A DNA stretch of 16,425 nt, taken from NCBI GenBank assembly GCA_903874575.1, contig CAIQSZ010000098.1, positions 1 to 16,425 on the forward strand. Direction: 5' to 3'. The DNA is from an uncultured Elusimicrobia bacterium (GTDB taxonomy: Bacteria > Elusimicrobiota > Elusimicrobia > UBA1565 > UBA9628). Position 1 is the stretch's first letter, and each line of letters starts with the position of its first letter. The position numbers were made by a program, and so were the translations under genes. The notes under the pieces were generated by a model. It saw only the letters and a program-made list of their open reading frames with translations. It was not told the origin of the DNA and searched no databases. Of the stretch, positions 1 to 8,280 are shown in pieces.

Positions 1-404
1 GCCTGCTTGAACAGCTCCCTGTCCTCCGCCTTGCGGATGGTCTCCAGGCGCGCGCCCAGGACCTCGACGCCGTACTTCTTGAGGATGCCTTTTTCCGCGG
101 CGGCGACGGTGAGGTTCAGCGCGGTCTGCCCGCCCAGCGTCGGCAGGACGGCCTGGGGGCGCTCGGCCGCGATGATCTTTTCCAGATACTCGACCGTCAG
201 GGGCTCGATATAGGTGCGGTCGGCCAGCTCGGGGTCGGTCATGATGGTGGCGGGGTTCGAGTTGATCAGGACGGTCTCGTAGCCCTCCTCCCGCAGGGCC
301 TTGAGGCCCTGGGTGCCGGAGTAGTCGAACTCGCAGCCCTGGCCGATGACGATGGAGCCGGAGCCGATGACGAGAATCTTCTTCAGGTCTTCACGCTTGG
401 GCAC
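1..404 (-). CDS. carB: Carbamoyl-phosphate synthase large subunit, N-terminal part (cut by window edge)
   Basis: CarB makes carbamoyl phosphate from bicarbonate, ATP and ammonia supplied by CarA, feeding pyrimidine and arginine synthesis in the cytoplasm. Only the first 134 codons are in the window; the gene runs off the left edge. The visible part begins VPKREDLKKILVIGSGSIVI and continues with the family signature GQGCEFDYSGTQ, then INSNPATIMTDPE and LPTLGGQTALN, all typical of the CarB N-terminal pre-ATP-grasp region. I chose the GTG at 404 because the PKRxDLKKILVIG start is where CarB proteins normally begin and a GGAGGG box (409-414) lies four bases upstream. The start overlaps the end of carA by 14 bases, so the two subunits are probably translationally coupled. 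Family identity is near certain; nothing can be said about the rest of the protein. Confidence 0.97.
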   Translation of the reverse strand, partial: MPKREDLKKILVIGSGSIVIGQGCEFDYSGTQGLKALREEGYETVLINSNPATIMTDPELADRTYIEPLTVEYLEKIIAAERPQAVLPTLGGQTALNLTVAAAEKGILKKYGVEVLGARLETIRKAEDRELFKQ

Positions 405-1530
405 GCAGCCCTCCGTTATGGATGGAATCGGCCTTGCGGCTCTCGAGCATCTTTCGGCGGAAGCGTTCGAACAGGTAGCGGCTGTCGTGCGGTCCCGCCG
501 ACGCTTCGGGATGATGCTGCACGGAAAACGCCGGCAGGGTCGCGTGCGCCATGCCCTCGGAGGTGCCGTCGTTGAGGTTCACGTGCGTGGTCTTCACTTC
601 CTTCGGCAGGGAGTCCAGGTCCACGCAGAAGCCGTGGTTCTGGGAGGTGATCTCGATTTTCCCGGTCTCCAGGTCCCGCACCGGGTGGTTGGAGCCGTGG
701 TGGCCGAACTTCAGCTTGAAGGTCCGCCCGCCCAGCGCCAGGCCCAGCAGTTGGTGGCCCAGGCAGATGCCGAACAGCGGCGTGCGCTGCGCCAGCAGGG
801 TCCTGATCGCCGCGACGGCGTCGACGACCGGCTCGGGGTCGCCGGGGCCGTTGGAGAGGAGCACGCCGTCGGGCTTCAGCGCCAGGATCTCCTCGGCCGT
901 CGCGGACGCGGGTACCACCGTCACGCGCGCGCCCATCGCGGCCAGGCAGCGCAGGATGCCGCGCTTCACGCCGAAATCCATCACGACGACGCGCAGGTCC
1001 GCGGTCGCGCGGACGCCGTCGGTCCATTCGTAGGCCTTTTCGCACGTGACGACCTTCGCCAAGTTCCGTCCGGCCATGGACGGGACCGCCTTCGCCTTGG
1101 CGGCCAGGCGCTTGGCGTCGCCGTCCAGCGTGGAGATCACGCCGCGCAGGGCGCCCTTGTCGCGAAGCTTCAGCGTCAGCGCGCGCGTGTCGATCTGCTC
1201 TATGCCGACGATGCCGTGCTTCTTTAGGAAGCCGCCGACGGAGTCGACGGACTCGTGGTTCGACGGGGTCTTGCACAGCTCGCGCACGATGAAGCCCGCC
1301 AGGCGCGGACGGTCGGACTCGTTGTCTCCGGCGGTGATGCCGTAGTTGCCGATCTGGGGGTAGGTCATGACGACGAGCTGGCCGCAGTACGAAGGGTCCG
1401 TGAGGACCTCCTGGTAGCCGGTCATCGCGGTGTTGAACACCGCCTCTCCCGAGGTCTCGCCCGCCGCGCCGCACGCGCGGCCGGCGAACACCGTCCCGTC
1501 TTCCAGCGCCAGCCAAGCCTTGTCGTTCAT
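391..1530 (-). CDS. carA: Carbamoyl-phosphate synthase small (glutamine amidotransferase) subunit
   Basis: CarA hydrolyses glutamine and channels ammonia to CarB for carbamoyl phosphate synthesis. The 379-residue protein has the usual family length. The N-terminal CarA domain is clear (EAVFNTAMTGYQEVLTDPSY, residues 29-47). The class I amidotransferase domain starts near residue 188, with LLSNGPGDP (224-232), the nucleophile Cys256 in GICLGHQLLG, and His340/Glu342 in QHHPEASAGP completing the triad. The ATG at 1530 is preceded by a GAGG box and by a 22-base gap after the upstream purN-purH stop. Its end overlaps carB. All catalytic residues are present, so it should be active. Confidence 0.98.
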   Translation of the reverse strand: MNDKAWLALEDGTVFAGRACGAAGETSGEAVFNTAMTGYQEVLTDPSYCGQLVVMTYPQIGNYGITAGDNESDRPRLAGFIVRELCKTPSNHESVDSVGGFLKKHGIVGIEQIDTRALTLKLRDKGALRGVISTLDGDAKRLAAKAKAVPSMAGRNLAKVVTCEKAYEWTDGVRATADLRVVVMDFGVKRGILRCLAAMGARVTVVPASATAEEILALKPDGVLLSNGPGDPEPVVDAVAAIRTLLAQRTPLFGICLGHQLLGLALGGRTFKLKFGHHGSNHPVRDLETGKIEITSQNHGFCVDLDSLPKEVKTTHVNLNDGTSEGMAHATLPAFSVQHHPEASAGPHDSRYLFERFRRKMLESRKADSIHNGGLRAQA

Positions 1531-1552
1531 GTTCCTCGCTCTTTGAAGGCGT

Positions 1553-3742
1553 TCAATGCCGGAAGTGCCTCATGCCGGTGAAGACCATGGCCAGTCCGTG
1601 CTCGTCGGCGGCGGCGACGACTTCGGGGTCCTTGATTGACCCGCCGGGAGAGACGATCGCGGAGATGCCCAGCGTCGCCGCGGCGTCGATGCCGTCTCGG
1701 AAGGGAAAGAACGCGTCGGAGGCCAGCACGAGGGCTTTGGGCGCGGGGTTGTCGCGCCGCCACAGCTGGAACTTCACCCCCGACATGTGAACCGAGTCGA
1801 CGCGCGACATCTGGCCGGCGCCGATGCCGACGGTCTGCTCGGGACCGGCCAGCACGATGGCGTTGGACTTCACGTGCTTGGCCGCGGTCCAGGCGAAGCG
1901 CATCGCCTTCTCCTCGTCGGCGGTGGGCGCGCGCTTGGTGACGACCCGCCAGTCCGGTCCGGCGACGGCGCGGTCGGGCTCGGTGACCAGGATCTCGTCA
2001 CCGATGGAGCGGAACTGGAGCGCCCTCGTCGGCGGCTTCGTGCGGACCAGGAGGCGGACGTTCGGCTTCTTTTTCAGGAGTTCCAAGGCCTCGGGGTCGT
2101 AGCCGGGCGCCACCAGCACCTCGACGAAGCGCTTCGACAGCGACTCGGCGATGGCGCGGTTGACGGGGCGGTTGAAGGCCAGCACGCCGCCGAACGCCGA
2201 CAGCGGGTCGCAGGCCCAGGCGCGGTCGAAGGCCTGATCGATGCTTTCGCCCACCGCCGCGCCCGCGGGCGTCACGTGCTTGAACACGACGGCGGCCGGG
2301 GGCTCGAAGTCGCAGACGGCGTCCCAGGTGCCGGAGGCGTCGAGGAGATTGTTGTACGAGAGCTCCTTGCCGTGGAGCTGGGTGAAGGCCATGCCGTTTT
2401 CGTTGGCGTACAGCGCGGCCTTCTGGTGCGGGTTCTCGCCGTAGCGCAGGTCCTGCACCTTCGTCAGGCGGGGCGCGAGGGCGGGCGGAAACCCCTCGGC
2501 GGGCTCCTCGGCCCCGGCTTGCGCGCCCCAAGCCTGGGCGATCATGCCGTCGTAGCCGGCGGTGTGGCGGAAGGCGGTCAGCGCGAGTTTCCTGCGGGTC
2601 GCTTCGGACAGGCGGCCTTGCGCGGCGGCCAGCTCGGCCAGGACCGCGCCGTAGTCGGACGGGGAGGTCAGCACGGCGACGTCCTCGAAGTTCTTCGCCG
2701 CGGCGCGGATCAACGCGACGCCGCCGATATCGATCTGCTCGATGACCGATTGCTCGTACGGCGACGCCGCCGCGGCCGCCGTTTCGGCGAACGGATAAAG
2801 ATTGACGATCACCAGGTCGATCGGTTCCAGGCCGAACAGATCCGCTTCGCGCGCCTGCATGGGGTCCTTGCGGCGCAAAAGGATGGCGCCGTGCACGTGC
2901 GGATGCAAAGTCTTCACGCGCCCGTCCAGAATTTCCGGGAAACCGGTCATCGTGTCGAGCGGGCGGATGGGCACGCCGGCCTCGGCGAGCGCTTTCGCGG
3001 TGCCGGAGGTGGAGACGATCTCGACGCCCAGTTCGTTGAGCCCGCGCGCCAGCTCGACGACGCCGGTCTTGTCGGAGACGGAGATGAGCGCGCGGCGCAC
3101 GCGCGAGGTCGAGTCCAGCGGCGACGGCGCGAGCTTGGCGCGGCGGTCGTCGACCCTGATGCGGCCGTCGCAGAACAGGGAGACGGCCTTCGGGTAGATC
3201 CAGTGCTCTTGGGCGCGCACGCGCGCGGCCAAGGTCTGAGGCGTGTCGCCGGCCAGCACGGGCACGGCCGACTGCAGGATGACCGGCCCGCGGTCGTACT
3301 CCTCGTCGACGACGTGGACGGTCGCGCCGGAGACCTTCACGCCCGATTCCAGCACGGCCTCGTGGACCTTCATGCCGTACATGCCTTGGCCGCCGAAGGA
3401 GGGCAGGAGCGCGGGGTGGATGTTGAGGATGCTCCCCGGAAAGGCCCTGAGCAAGGTCGGCTTGAGCTTGAGCATGAAGCCCGCCAGGCAGATCAGTCCG
3501 ACGCCGCGCTTCTTGCACTCGTGGGCCAGGAAGGCGCCGTATTCGTCGGGCGTGGCGAACTCGGAGGGCTCGCAGACCACGGCCTCGACGCCCGCGCGCC
3601 GGGCGCGGCGCAAGGCGCCCGCGTCGGCCTTGTTCGACACGACCAGCGCGATCTCGCCGCGCACGCGCCCGTCGGCGCACGCGTCGAGCAGGGCCTGGAG
3701 GTTCGTTCCTTCTCCGGACGCGAAGACCGCGATCTTCGCCAT
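1553..3742 (-). CDS. purNH: PurN-PurH fusion: GAR transformylase + AICAR transformylase/IMP cyclohydrolase
   Basis: One uninterrupted 729-residue reading frame holds two complete enzymes. Residues 1 to about 207 are PurN (formyl transfer to GAR): GTNLQALLD at 12-20, then Asn107 and His109 in ILNIHPALLPSF, His143, and Asp150 in DEEYDRGPVI, matching the catalytic Asn-His-Asp of E. coli PurN. Residues 214 to 729 are PurH. The IMP cyclohydrolase part starts with ALISVSDKTG (218-227) and includes GRVKTLHPHVHG. The AICAR transformylase part has YGENPHQ (434-440), SYNNLLDA (462-469), Lys488-His489 in KHVTPAGAAVG, DPLSAFGG and SDAFFPFRDGID. I chose the ATG at 3742, which shares its A with the purM stop (TGATG) and gives a standard PurN N-terminus; the frame stays open upstream to 4126, but there it only shadows purM. 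The join (about 3101) has almost no linker. The only possible internal start, a GTG at 3100, has no ribosome binding site, so a single trifunctional chain is the simplest reading. Most bacteria carry purN and purH as separate genes. Confidence 0.93.
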   Translation of the reverse strand: MAKIAVFASGEGTNLQALLDACADGRVRGEIALVVSNKADAGALRRARRAGVEAVVCEPSEFATPDEYGAFLAHECKKRGVGLICLAGFMLKLKPTLLRAFPGSILNIHPALLPSFGGQGMYGMKVHEAVLESGVKVSGATVHVVDEEYDRGPVILQSAVPVLAGDTPQTLAARVRAQEHWIYPKAVSLFCDGRIRVDDRRAKLAPSPLDSTSRVRRALISVSDKTGVVELARGLNELGVEIVSTSGTAKALAEAGVPIRPLDTMTGFPEILDGRVKTLHPHVHGAILLRRKDPMQAREADLFGLEPIDLVIVNLYPFAETAAAAASPYEQSVIEQIDIGGVALIRAAAKNFEDVAVLTSPSDYGAVLAELAAAQGRLSEATRRKLALTAFRHTAGYDGMIAQAWGAQAGAEEPAEGFPPALAPRLTKVQDLRYGENPHQKAALYANENGMAFTQLHGKELSYNNLLDASGTWDAVCDFEPPAAVVFKHVTPAGAAVGESIDQAFDRAWACDPLSAFGGVLAFNRPVNRAIAESLSKRFVEVLVAPGYDPEALELLKKKPNVRLLVRTKPPTRALQFRSIGDEILVTEPDRAVAGPDWRVVTKRAPTADEEKAMRFAWTAAKHVKSNAIVLAGPEQTVGIGAGQMSRVDSVHMSGVKFQLWRRDNPAPKALVLASDAFFPFRDGIDAAATLGISAIVSPGGSIKDPEVVAAADEHGLAMVFTGMRHFRH

Positions 3743-4722
3743 CAGACGATCTCGACTTCGCGCTTGCCGTCGACGATCTCGCCGATGAGGCGCGCCTCGG
3801 GCAGGATCCGCTTGGCCAGGTCCAGGCTGTCGGGGCGGATGACGATGACCAAGCCTATGCCCATGTTGAAGGTGCGCCACATCTCTTTCTCGGGCACGCG
3901 GCCGCGCTTCTGGATTTCGCCGAACACGGTCGGGCGCTTCCAGGCGTCCCGGCGGAACACGGCCTTGCGGCCGCGCGGCAGGATGCGGGGGACGTTTTCG
4001 ACCAGGCCGCCGCCGGTGACGTGCGACAGGCCCAGGATGATGCGCTCCGCCTTGCGGAAGGCGGCCTGGAGCGCCTGCACCTCGTCGACGTAGATGCGCG
4101 TCGGCGCGAGCAGGGTCTTGCCCCATTTCTTGAGGTCCTTGCCCTTGAAGACCTGGCGCGCCAGCGAGTAGCCGTTGGAGTGCAGGCCGGAGGAGGGCAG
4201 GCCCAGGATGAGGTCCCCGGGATAGATCTTCGAGCCGTCGATGACCTCGGAGCGCTTGACGATCCCCACGGCGAAGCCGGCCAGGTCGTACTCGCCCTCG
4301 GCGTACATGCCGGGCATCTCGGCCGTCTCGCCGCCCAGCAGGACGCAGCGTCCCCTGCGGCAGCCTTCCATGATGCCGGCGATGATCTTCTTCGAGCGGT
4401 TCAGGTGGAGCTTGCCGGTCGCGTAGTAGTCCAGGAAGATCAGCGGCTTGGCGCCGCAGCAGACCAAGTCGTTGACCGACATGGCGACCAGATCGATGCC
4501 GATGGTGTCGTGCTTGTCGAGCGCGAAGGCCAGCTTCAGCTTCGTGCCGACGCCGTCGGTGCAGGCGACCATCTCGAACGGGCCCGAACCGTCCAGGTCC
4601 AGCGGAAACAGCCCCGCGAAGCCCCCGATGGCCGGGGCCTTCCTGGCGATGTGGTCGACCAGCTTGTCCGCCAGATCGATGTCGACGCCCGACTTCTTGT
4701 ACGTGAGGGACGCTTTAGACAT
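3742..4722 (-). CDS. purM: Phosphoribosylformylglycinamidine cyclo-ligase (AIR synthetase)
   Basis: PurM closes the imidazole ring, converting FGAM to AIR with ATP, step 5 of purine synthesis. The 326-residue protein is slightly shorter than E. coli PurM but carries all the expected signatures: TDGVGTKLKLA (55-65), NDLVCCGA (84-91), GGETAEMPGMY (130-140), LPSSGLHSNGYS (175-186), LSHVTGGGLVENVPRI and, near the C-terminus, FNMGIGLV. The ATG at 4722 overlaps the end of pyrE by eight bases and the stop overlaps the purN-purH start by one base. The gene therefore joins the pyrimidine block to the purine genes within the same transcript. Function is near certain. Confidence 0.98.
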   Translation of the reverse strand: MSKASLTYKKSGVDIDLADKLVDHIARKAPAIGGFAGLFPLDLDGSGPFEMVACTDGVGTKLKLAFALDKHDTIGIDLVAMSVNDLVCCGAKPLIFLDYYATGKLHLNRSKKIIAGIMEGCRRGRCVLLGGETAEMPGMYAEGEYDLAGFAVGIVKRSEVIDGSKIYPGDLILGLPSSGLHSNGYSLARQVFKGKDLKKWGKTLLAPTRIYVDEVQALQAAFRKAERIILGLSHVTGGGLVENVPRILPRGRKAVFRRDAWKRPTVFGEIQKRGRVPEKEMWRTFNMGIGLVIVIRPDSLDLAKRILPEARLIGEIVDGKREVEIV

Positions 4723-5287
4723 GTTTCGGCTCCTTGCGGCTTCCGGGCTTCACGACGGGGACTCCGGCCTTGCACGGCGGGCAGGCGTCCGGGGCCCAGG
4801 CGGGCACCGACACGGCCCAAAGGGCGGCGTGGGGCACGCCGAGGTCGGCCTTGCCCTCCGCGCGGTCGACGATCGAGGCCGCCGCGACGACCTCCGCGCC
4901 CGCGGCGCGCAGGACGGCGAAGACTTCCTTCGTGGACTTGCCCGTGGTCACCACGTCCTCGACGACGACGACGCGCTCGCCGGGTTCGACCCTGAAGCCG
5001 CGGCGCAGCGCCATGGTCCCGTCCACGCGCTCGGTGAAGTAGTGCCGCACGCCCAGCGCGCGCGCGACCTCGTGGCCGATCATCAGGCCGCCCATCGCGG
5101 GCGAAACGACCAGGTCCGGCTGGACGCCCAGCTTCGCGGCGAGCGCGCGGCCCAGTTCCTCGGCGGCTTTCGGCTCGGCCAGGACGAGGGCGCACTGCAG
5201 GTAGCGGTCGCTGTGCAGTCCCGACGAGAGCAGAAAATGCCCCTTGAGGAGCGCTCCGTGCTTCGCGAACAGTTCTTCGACGTTCAT
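4715..5287 (-). CDS. pyrE: Orotate phosphoribosyltransferase
   Basis: PyrE transfers the phosphoribosyl group of PRPP to orotate, giving OMP. The 190-residue length is normal. The N-terminal FLLSSGLHSDRYLQCAL (18-34), YFTERVDG (83-90) and the PRPP-binding loop VVVVEDVVTTGKST (106-119) are intact. The C-terminal ACPPCKAGVPVVKPGSR resembles the tail of one known PyrE subgroup. I chose the ATG at 5287, inside a four-base ATGA overlap with the pyrF stop; the frame is open further upstream but only as a shadow of pyrF. The next enzyme in the pathway, PyrF, is encoded immediately upstream. Confidence 0.97.
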   Translation of the reverse strand: MNVEELFAKHGALLKGHFLLSSGLHSDRYLQCALVLAEPKAAEELGRALAAKLGVQPDLVVSPAMGGLMIGHEVARALGVRHYFTERVDGTMALRRGFRVEPGERVVVVEDVVTTGKSTKEVFAVLRAAGAEVVAAASIVDRAEGKADLGVPHAALWAVSVPAWAPDACPPCKAGVPVVKPGSRKEPKHV

Positions 5288-5997
5288 GGCCGCTCCTTCA
5301 TCAGCGCGCTCGGGACCTCGGACTGCATCTCGGCCAGAATGCCGAGGGCGGCCTTGCGCGGGTCCGGCGCATGGGTGATCGGCCGTCCGACGACGATGAA
5401 ATCGATGCCCAGGGCGGCCGCTTCCCCCGGCGTCATCACGCGCGACTGGTCGTTGAGCGCGGCGCCCTTGGGGCGGATGCCCGGCGTGACGAACTTCAGC
5501 TCCAGGCGAGGCAGGGACTTGCGCAGATAGGCGACTTCTTGAGGGGAGCAGATGGTCGCGTCCACGCCGGCGACCCGGCCGGCTTCGGCGAGCGTCTTGA
5601 CCATGGCCGGGATGCGCGCCGAGGGATGGAAGAGCTTCACGTCCTCGGGAGCCATGCTGGTCAGCACGGTCACGCCCCACAGCTTCGGCCGCGGGCAAAC
5701 CTCCGCGGCGGCGCGCGCCATGTCGGCTCCGCCCATCAGGTGCAGCGACACCGCGTCGACGCCCAGCTTCTGCGCCTCGCGCACCGCGTGCGCGACCGTC
5801 TGCGGGATGTCGTGCAGCTTAAGGTCGAGGAACACCTTGCCGCCGTTTCTGCGGACCAGGTCCACCGCGCGCTTGCCGTGCGCCGTGAACAGCTGGAGTC
5901 CGACCTTGTACCACACGACGACTCCCTTCAGCGCCTTGAGAAGCTCTTCCTGGCGCTTGAGGGTGTCGACGTCGAGCGCGACGATGACCTGCGTCAT
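5284..5997 (-). CDS. pyrF: Orotidine 5'-phosphate decarboxylase
   Basis: PyrF decarboxylates OMP to UMP, the last de novo pyrimidine step. The 237-residue protein starts MTQVIVALDVD and carries the catalytic Asp58-x-Lys60-x-x-Asp63 set in FLDLKLHDIPQTV. The C-terminal phosphate-binding stretch FVTPGIRPKG ... FIVVGRPIT is present. The ATG at 5997 lies in a four-base ATGA overlap with the pyrD stop, and its own stop overlaps pyrE in the same way. This strict stop-start coupling suggests the three last pyrimidine enzymes are made in equal amounts. An earlier start is unlikely because the upstream extension reads only as shadow of pyrD. Confidence 0.98.
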   Translation of the reverse strand: MTQVIVALDVDTLKRQEELLKALKGVVVWYKVGLQLFTAHGKRAVDLVRRNGGKVFLDLKLHDIPQTVAHAVREAQKLGVDAVSLHLMGGADMARAAAEVCPRPKLWGVTVLTSMAPEDVKLFHPSARIPAMVKTLAEAGRVAGVDATICSPQEVAYLRKSLPRLELKFVTPGIRPKGAALNDQSRVMTPGEAAALGIDFIVVGRPITHAPDPRKAALGILAEMQSEVPSALMKERP

Positions 5998-6995
5998 GCC
6001 GCCAGCTCCCGCAGAAGCTTCTTCACGCAGGCGGGGCCGCCGTAGACCAGGCCGGTGTAGATCTGGACGAGATCGGCGCCCGAGGCCAGGCGCTCCTTCG
6101 CGTCGTCGCCGTTTTCGATGCCGCCGACGCCGATGATGGGGAGCTTGGTCATGCTCCGCGCCTTCCGGGTCAGCTCGTTCGCGCGCGCTTTGAGCGGCGC
6201 GCCGGACAGGCCGCCCGCTTCGTCGCGCCATTTCGCGTCCACGCCGTCGCGGGAGACGGTCGTGTTCGAGACGACCAAGCCTTGCGCCAGCTTTTCCGCG
6301 GTCTCCACGGCCGCGGCGAAATCCCGGTCGGCCAAGTCGGGCGCCAGCTTCAGCAGGACGGGCTTGCGGGCGGCGTTCGCGTCCTGGACGGCGCCCAGGA
6401 CGGCCGCCAGGTCCTCGACCTTCTGAAGGTCGCGCAGGCCGGGGGTGTTCGGCGAGGACACGTTGACGACGAAATAATCCCCGTGCGCGGCGAGGATCCG
6501 GAAGGTCCGCGCGTACCGCGACGGCGCCTGCGCGGCCTCGACGCCTTTGTTCAAGCCCAGGTTGATGCCGAGAGGCACGGCGCTCTTAGGCGCGTCCGCC
6601 AGTCGCCGCGCGACGGCGCGCGCGCCCTCGCTGTTGAAGCCCATGCGGTTGATCACCGCGCGGGACTCGGGCAGGCGGAACATGCGCGGCTTGGGGTTGC
6701 CGGGCTGGGGCTCGAGGGTGACGGAGCCGATCTCCAGAAAGCCGAAGCCCAGCGCGGGCAGAACGGGAATCAAGCGGCCGTCCTTGTCGAAGCCGGCGGC
6801 CAAGCCCAGCGGGTTCGGGAAGCGCACGCCGAAGACGGTTTTTTCGAGGCCTTTCGGCTCGGGGCCGGTCAGCGCGGAGAGCAGCAACGCCGCGCCCGGC
6901 AGCGCCGCGAGCAGGGACATCAGGCCCGAGACCTCGTCGTGCGCCGTTTCGGCGTCGAGGGAGAAGAGGACGGGCTTCACGAGGTCATACAGCAT
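5994..6995 (-). CDS. pyrD: Dihydroorotate dehydrogenase (quinone), class 2
   Basis: PyrD oxidises dihydroorotate to orotate, passing electrons through FMN to a membrane quinone. The 333-residue protein has the class 2 N-terminal extension (about residues 1-45, with the hydrophobic LMSLLAALPGAALLLSAL) that anchors these enzymes to the inner membrane. It then has the barrel with NPLGLAAGFDKDG (61-73), NRMGFNSEG (116-124) and NVSSPNTPGLRDLQ (178-191). Ser181 is the catalytic base expected for class 2 rather than the Cys of class 1. SGAPLKARA and the FMN-phosphate site GVGGIENGDDA follow. This implies a respiratory quinone pool. The ATG at 6995 overlaps the pyrC end by 11 bases. Confidence 0.97.
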   Translation of the reverse strand: MLYDLVKPVLFSLDAETAHDEVSGLMSLLAALPGAALLLSALTGPEPKGLEKTVFGVRFPNPLGLAAGFDKDGRLIPVLPALGFGFLEIGSVTLEPQPGNPKPRMFRLPESRAVINRMGFNSEGARAVARRLADAPKSAVPLGINLGLNKGVEAAQAPSRYARTFRILAAHGDYFVVNVSSPNTPGLRDLQKVEDLAAVLGAVQDANAARKPVLLKLAPDLADRDFAAAVETAEKLAQGLVVSNTTVSRDGVDAKWRDEAGGLSGAPLKARANELTRKARSMTKLPIIGVGGIENGDDAKERLASGADLVQIYTGLVYGGPACVKKLLRELAA

Positions 6996-8280
6996 GGACG
7001 ACCGCTCGGCCCGCGACGAAGGTGTGCAGGACGCGGCCTTTGAGGCGGCGTCCCGCGAAGGGGGAGTTGCGGCTTTTGGACGCGAACGGGGCCTCGGGCG
7101 TCCACGGCGCGTCGGGGTCGACGATCGCCAGGTCGGCGTCCGCGCCGGGCGCGAGCGTGCCCTTGGACTTGAGTCCGAGCAGGGCGGCGGGCGTCGTCGA
7201 CATGCGGCGGACCAGCTCGCGCTTGGTGAGCGCCTTCGTGTGATAGAGCGCGGTCAGCGACGCGGCCAAGGAGGTCTCCAGGCCGATGACGCCGAACGGC
7301 GCGGTGTCGAAACCCAGCGACTTGGCGGCGCAGCCGTGCGGCGCGTGGTCGGTCGCGACGGCGTCGATGGTGCCGTCGGCCAGGGCCGCGACGAGCGCCG
7401 CGCGGTCCTCGGCCGGACGCAGGGGCGGGTTCATCTTCCAATCGGCGTCGTATCCCGGGATCATGTCGTCCGACAGGGCGAAATGATGGGGGGCGGCTTC
7501 GGCGGTGACGCGCACGCCGCGCTTCTTGGCGGCGCGGACCGCCTCGATGGAGGAAACCGCGGAGAGGTGCGCCAGGTGCACGCGCGCGCCGGTGAGCTCC
7601 GAGAGCGCGATGTCGCGCATCACTTGGACCGTCTCCGCCGCCCACGGCGCGCCCTTCAGCCCTTTGCGCAGAGCCTGCGGGCCCTCGTGCGCGCAGGCGC
7701 CGCCGGACAAGGTCAGGTCCTCGCAGTGATCGATGACGAGCAGGCCCAGGTCGTCGGCGTACTCCAGCGCGCGGCGGAACAGCCCGGCGTTCATCACGGG
7801 GCGTCCGTCGTCGGAGAGCGCGGCCGCGCCGGCGCGGCGCAGGCGCGCGAACTCGGTGAGCCGCTCGCCTTTCTGGCCGACGGTGACGGCGCCGGCGAAC
7901 AGGACGTTGACCTTCGCGTCGACGCGCGCCTTCGAGCGCAGGAACTCCAGCTGGGACGGCGAATCGGTCACGGGCTCGGTGTTGGCCATGGCCAGCACGG
8001 TGGTGACGCCGCCCCTGGCGGCGGCCGCGGTGCCGGTGGCGATGGTCTCGTCGCTCTCGCGGCCCGGCTCGCGCAGGTGCACGTGCATGTCGACGAGGCC
8101 CGGTATGACCCACAGGCCTTTCGCGTCCACGCGCGCGGCGTCGGCCAGACCGGACTTCTTCGACAGGCCGGCCGCGACCTCGCGGATTTCGCCGTCGACG
8201 ATGAGGACGTCGCGCACGGACTCCACGCCGCGCGCGGGGTCCACGACCAGGCCGCCGACGATCAAGGTCCGTTCAGCCAC
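6985..8280 (-). CDS. pyrC: Dihydroorotase (class I type)
   Basis: PyrC cyclises carbamoyl aspartate to dihydroorotate. The 431-residue protein is an amidohydrolase of the long class I type. It has His66 and His68 in DMHVHLREPG, LSDDGRP (155-161), His185 in DHCED, His238 in HLAHLSA and the catalytic Asp311 in ATDHAPH, so it is not one of the inactive dihydroorotase-like subunits found next to some pyrB genes. The C-terminal NSPFAGRRLKGRV is typical. I chose the GTG at 8280 because a GGGGAGGG box stands three bases upstream and the following AERTLIVGG matches the normal first strand. The longer frame to 8349 lies inside pyrB. The start overlaps the pyrB end by eight bases. Confidence 0.97.
   Translation of the reverse strand: MAERTLIVGGLVVDPARGVESVRDVLIVDGEIREVAAGLSKKSGLADAARVDAKGLWVIPGLVDMHVHLREPGRESDETIATGTAAAARGGVTTVLAMANTEPVTDSPSQLEFLRSKARVDAKVNVLFAGAVTVGQKGERLTEFARLRRAGAAALSDDGRPVMNAGLFRRALEYADDLGLLVIDHCEDLTLSGGACAHEGPQALRKGLKGAPWAAETVQVMRDIALSELTGARVHLAHLSAVSSIEAVRAAKKRGVRVTAEAAPHHFALSDDMIPGYDADWKMNPPLRPAEDRAALVAALADGTIDAVATDHAPHGCAAKSLGFDTAPFGVIGLETSLAASLTALYHTKALTKRELVRRMSTTPAALLGLKSKGTLAPGADADLAIVDPDAPWTPEAPFASKSRNSPFAGRRLKGRVLHTFVAGRAVVHAV

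Noticed and set aside
3098..3100. GTG as a separate purH start
   Set aside because: It fits the PurH boundary, but no ribosome binding site precedes it and the PurN frame has no stop, so I annotate one fused protein.
1787..4093. A 768-codon open frame on the plus strand opposite purM and purN-purH
   Set aside because: It is antisense to well-supported enzymes, has Arg/Gly/Ala/His-rich low-complexity translation and no family motif; long shadow frames are expected in high-GC DNA.
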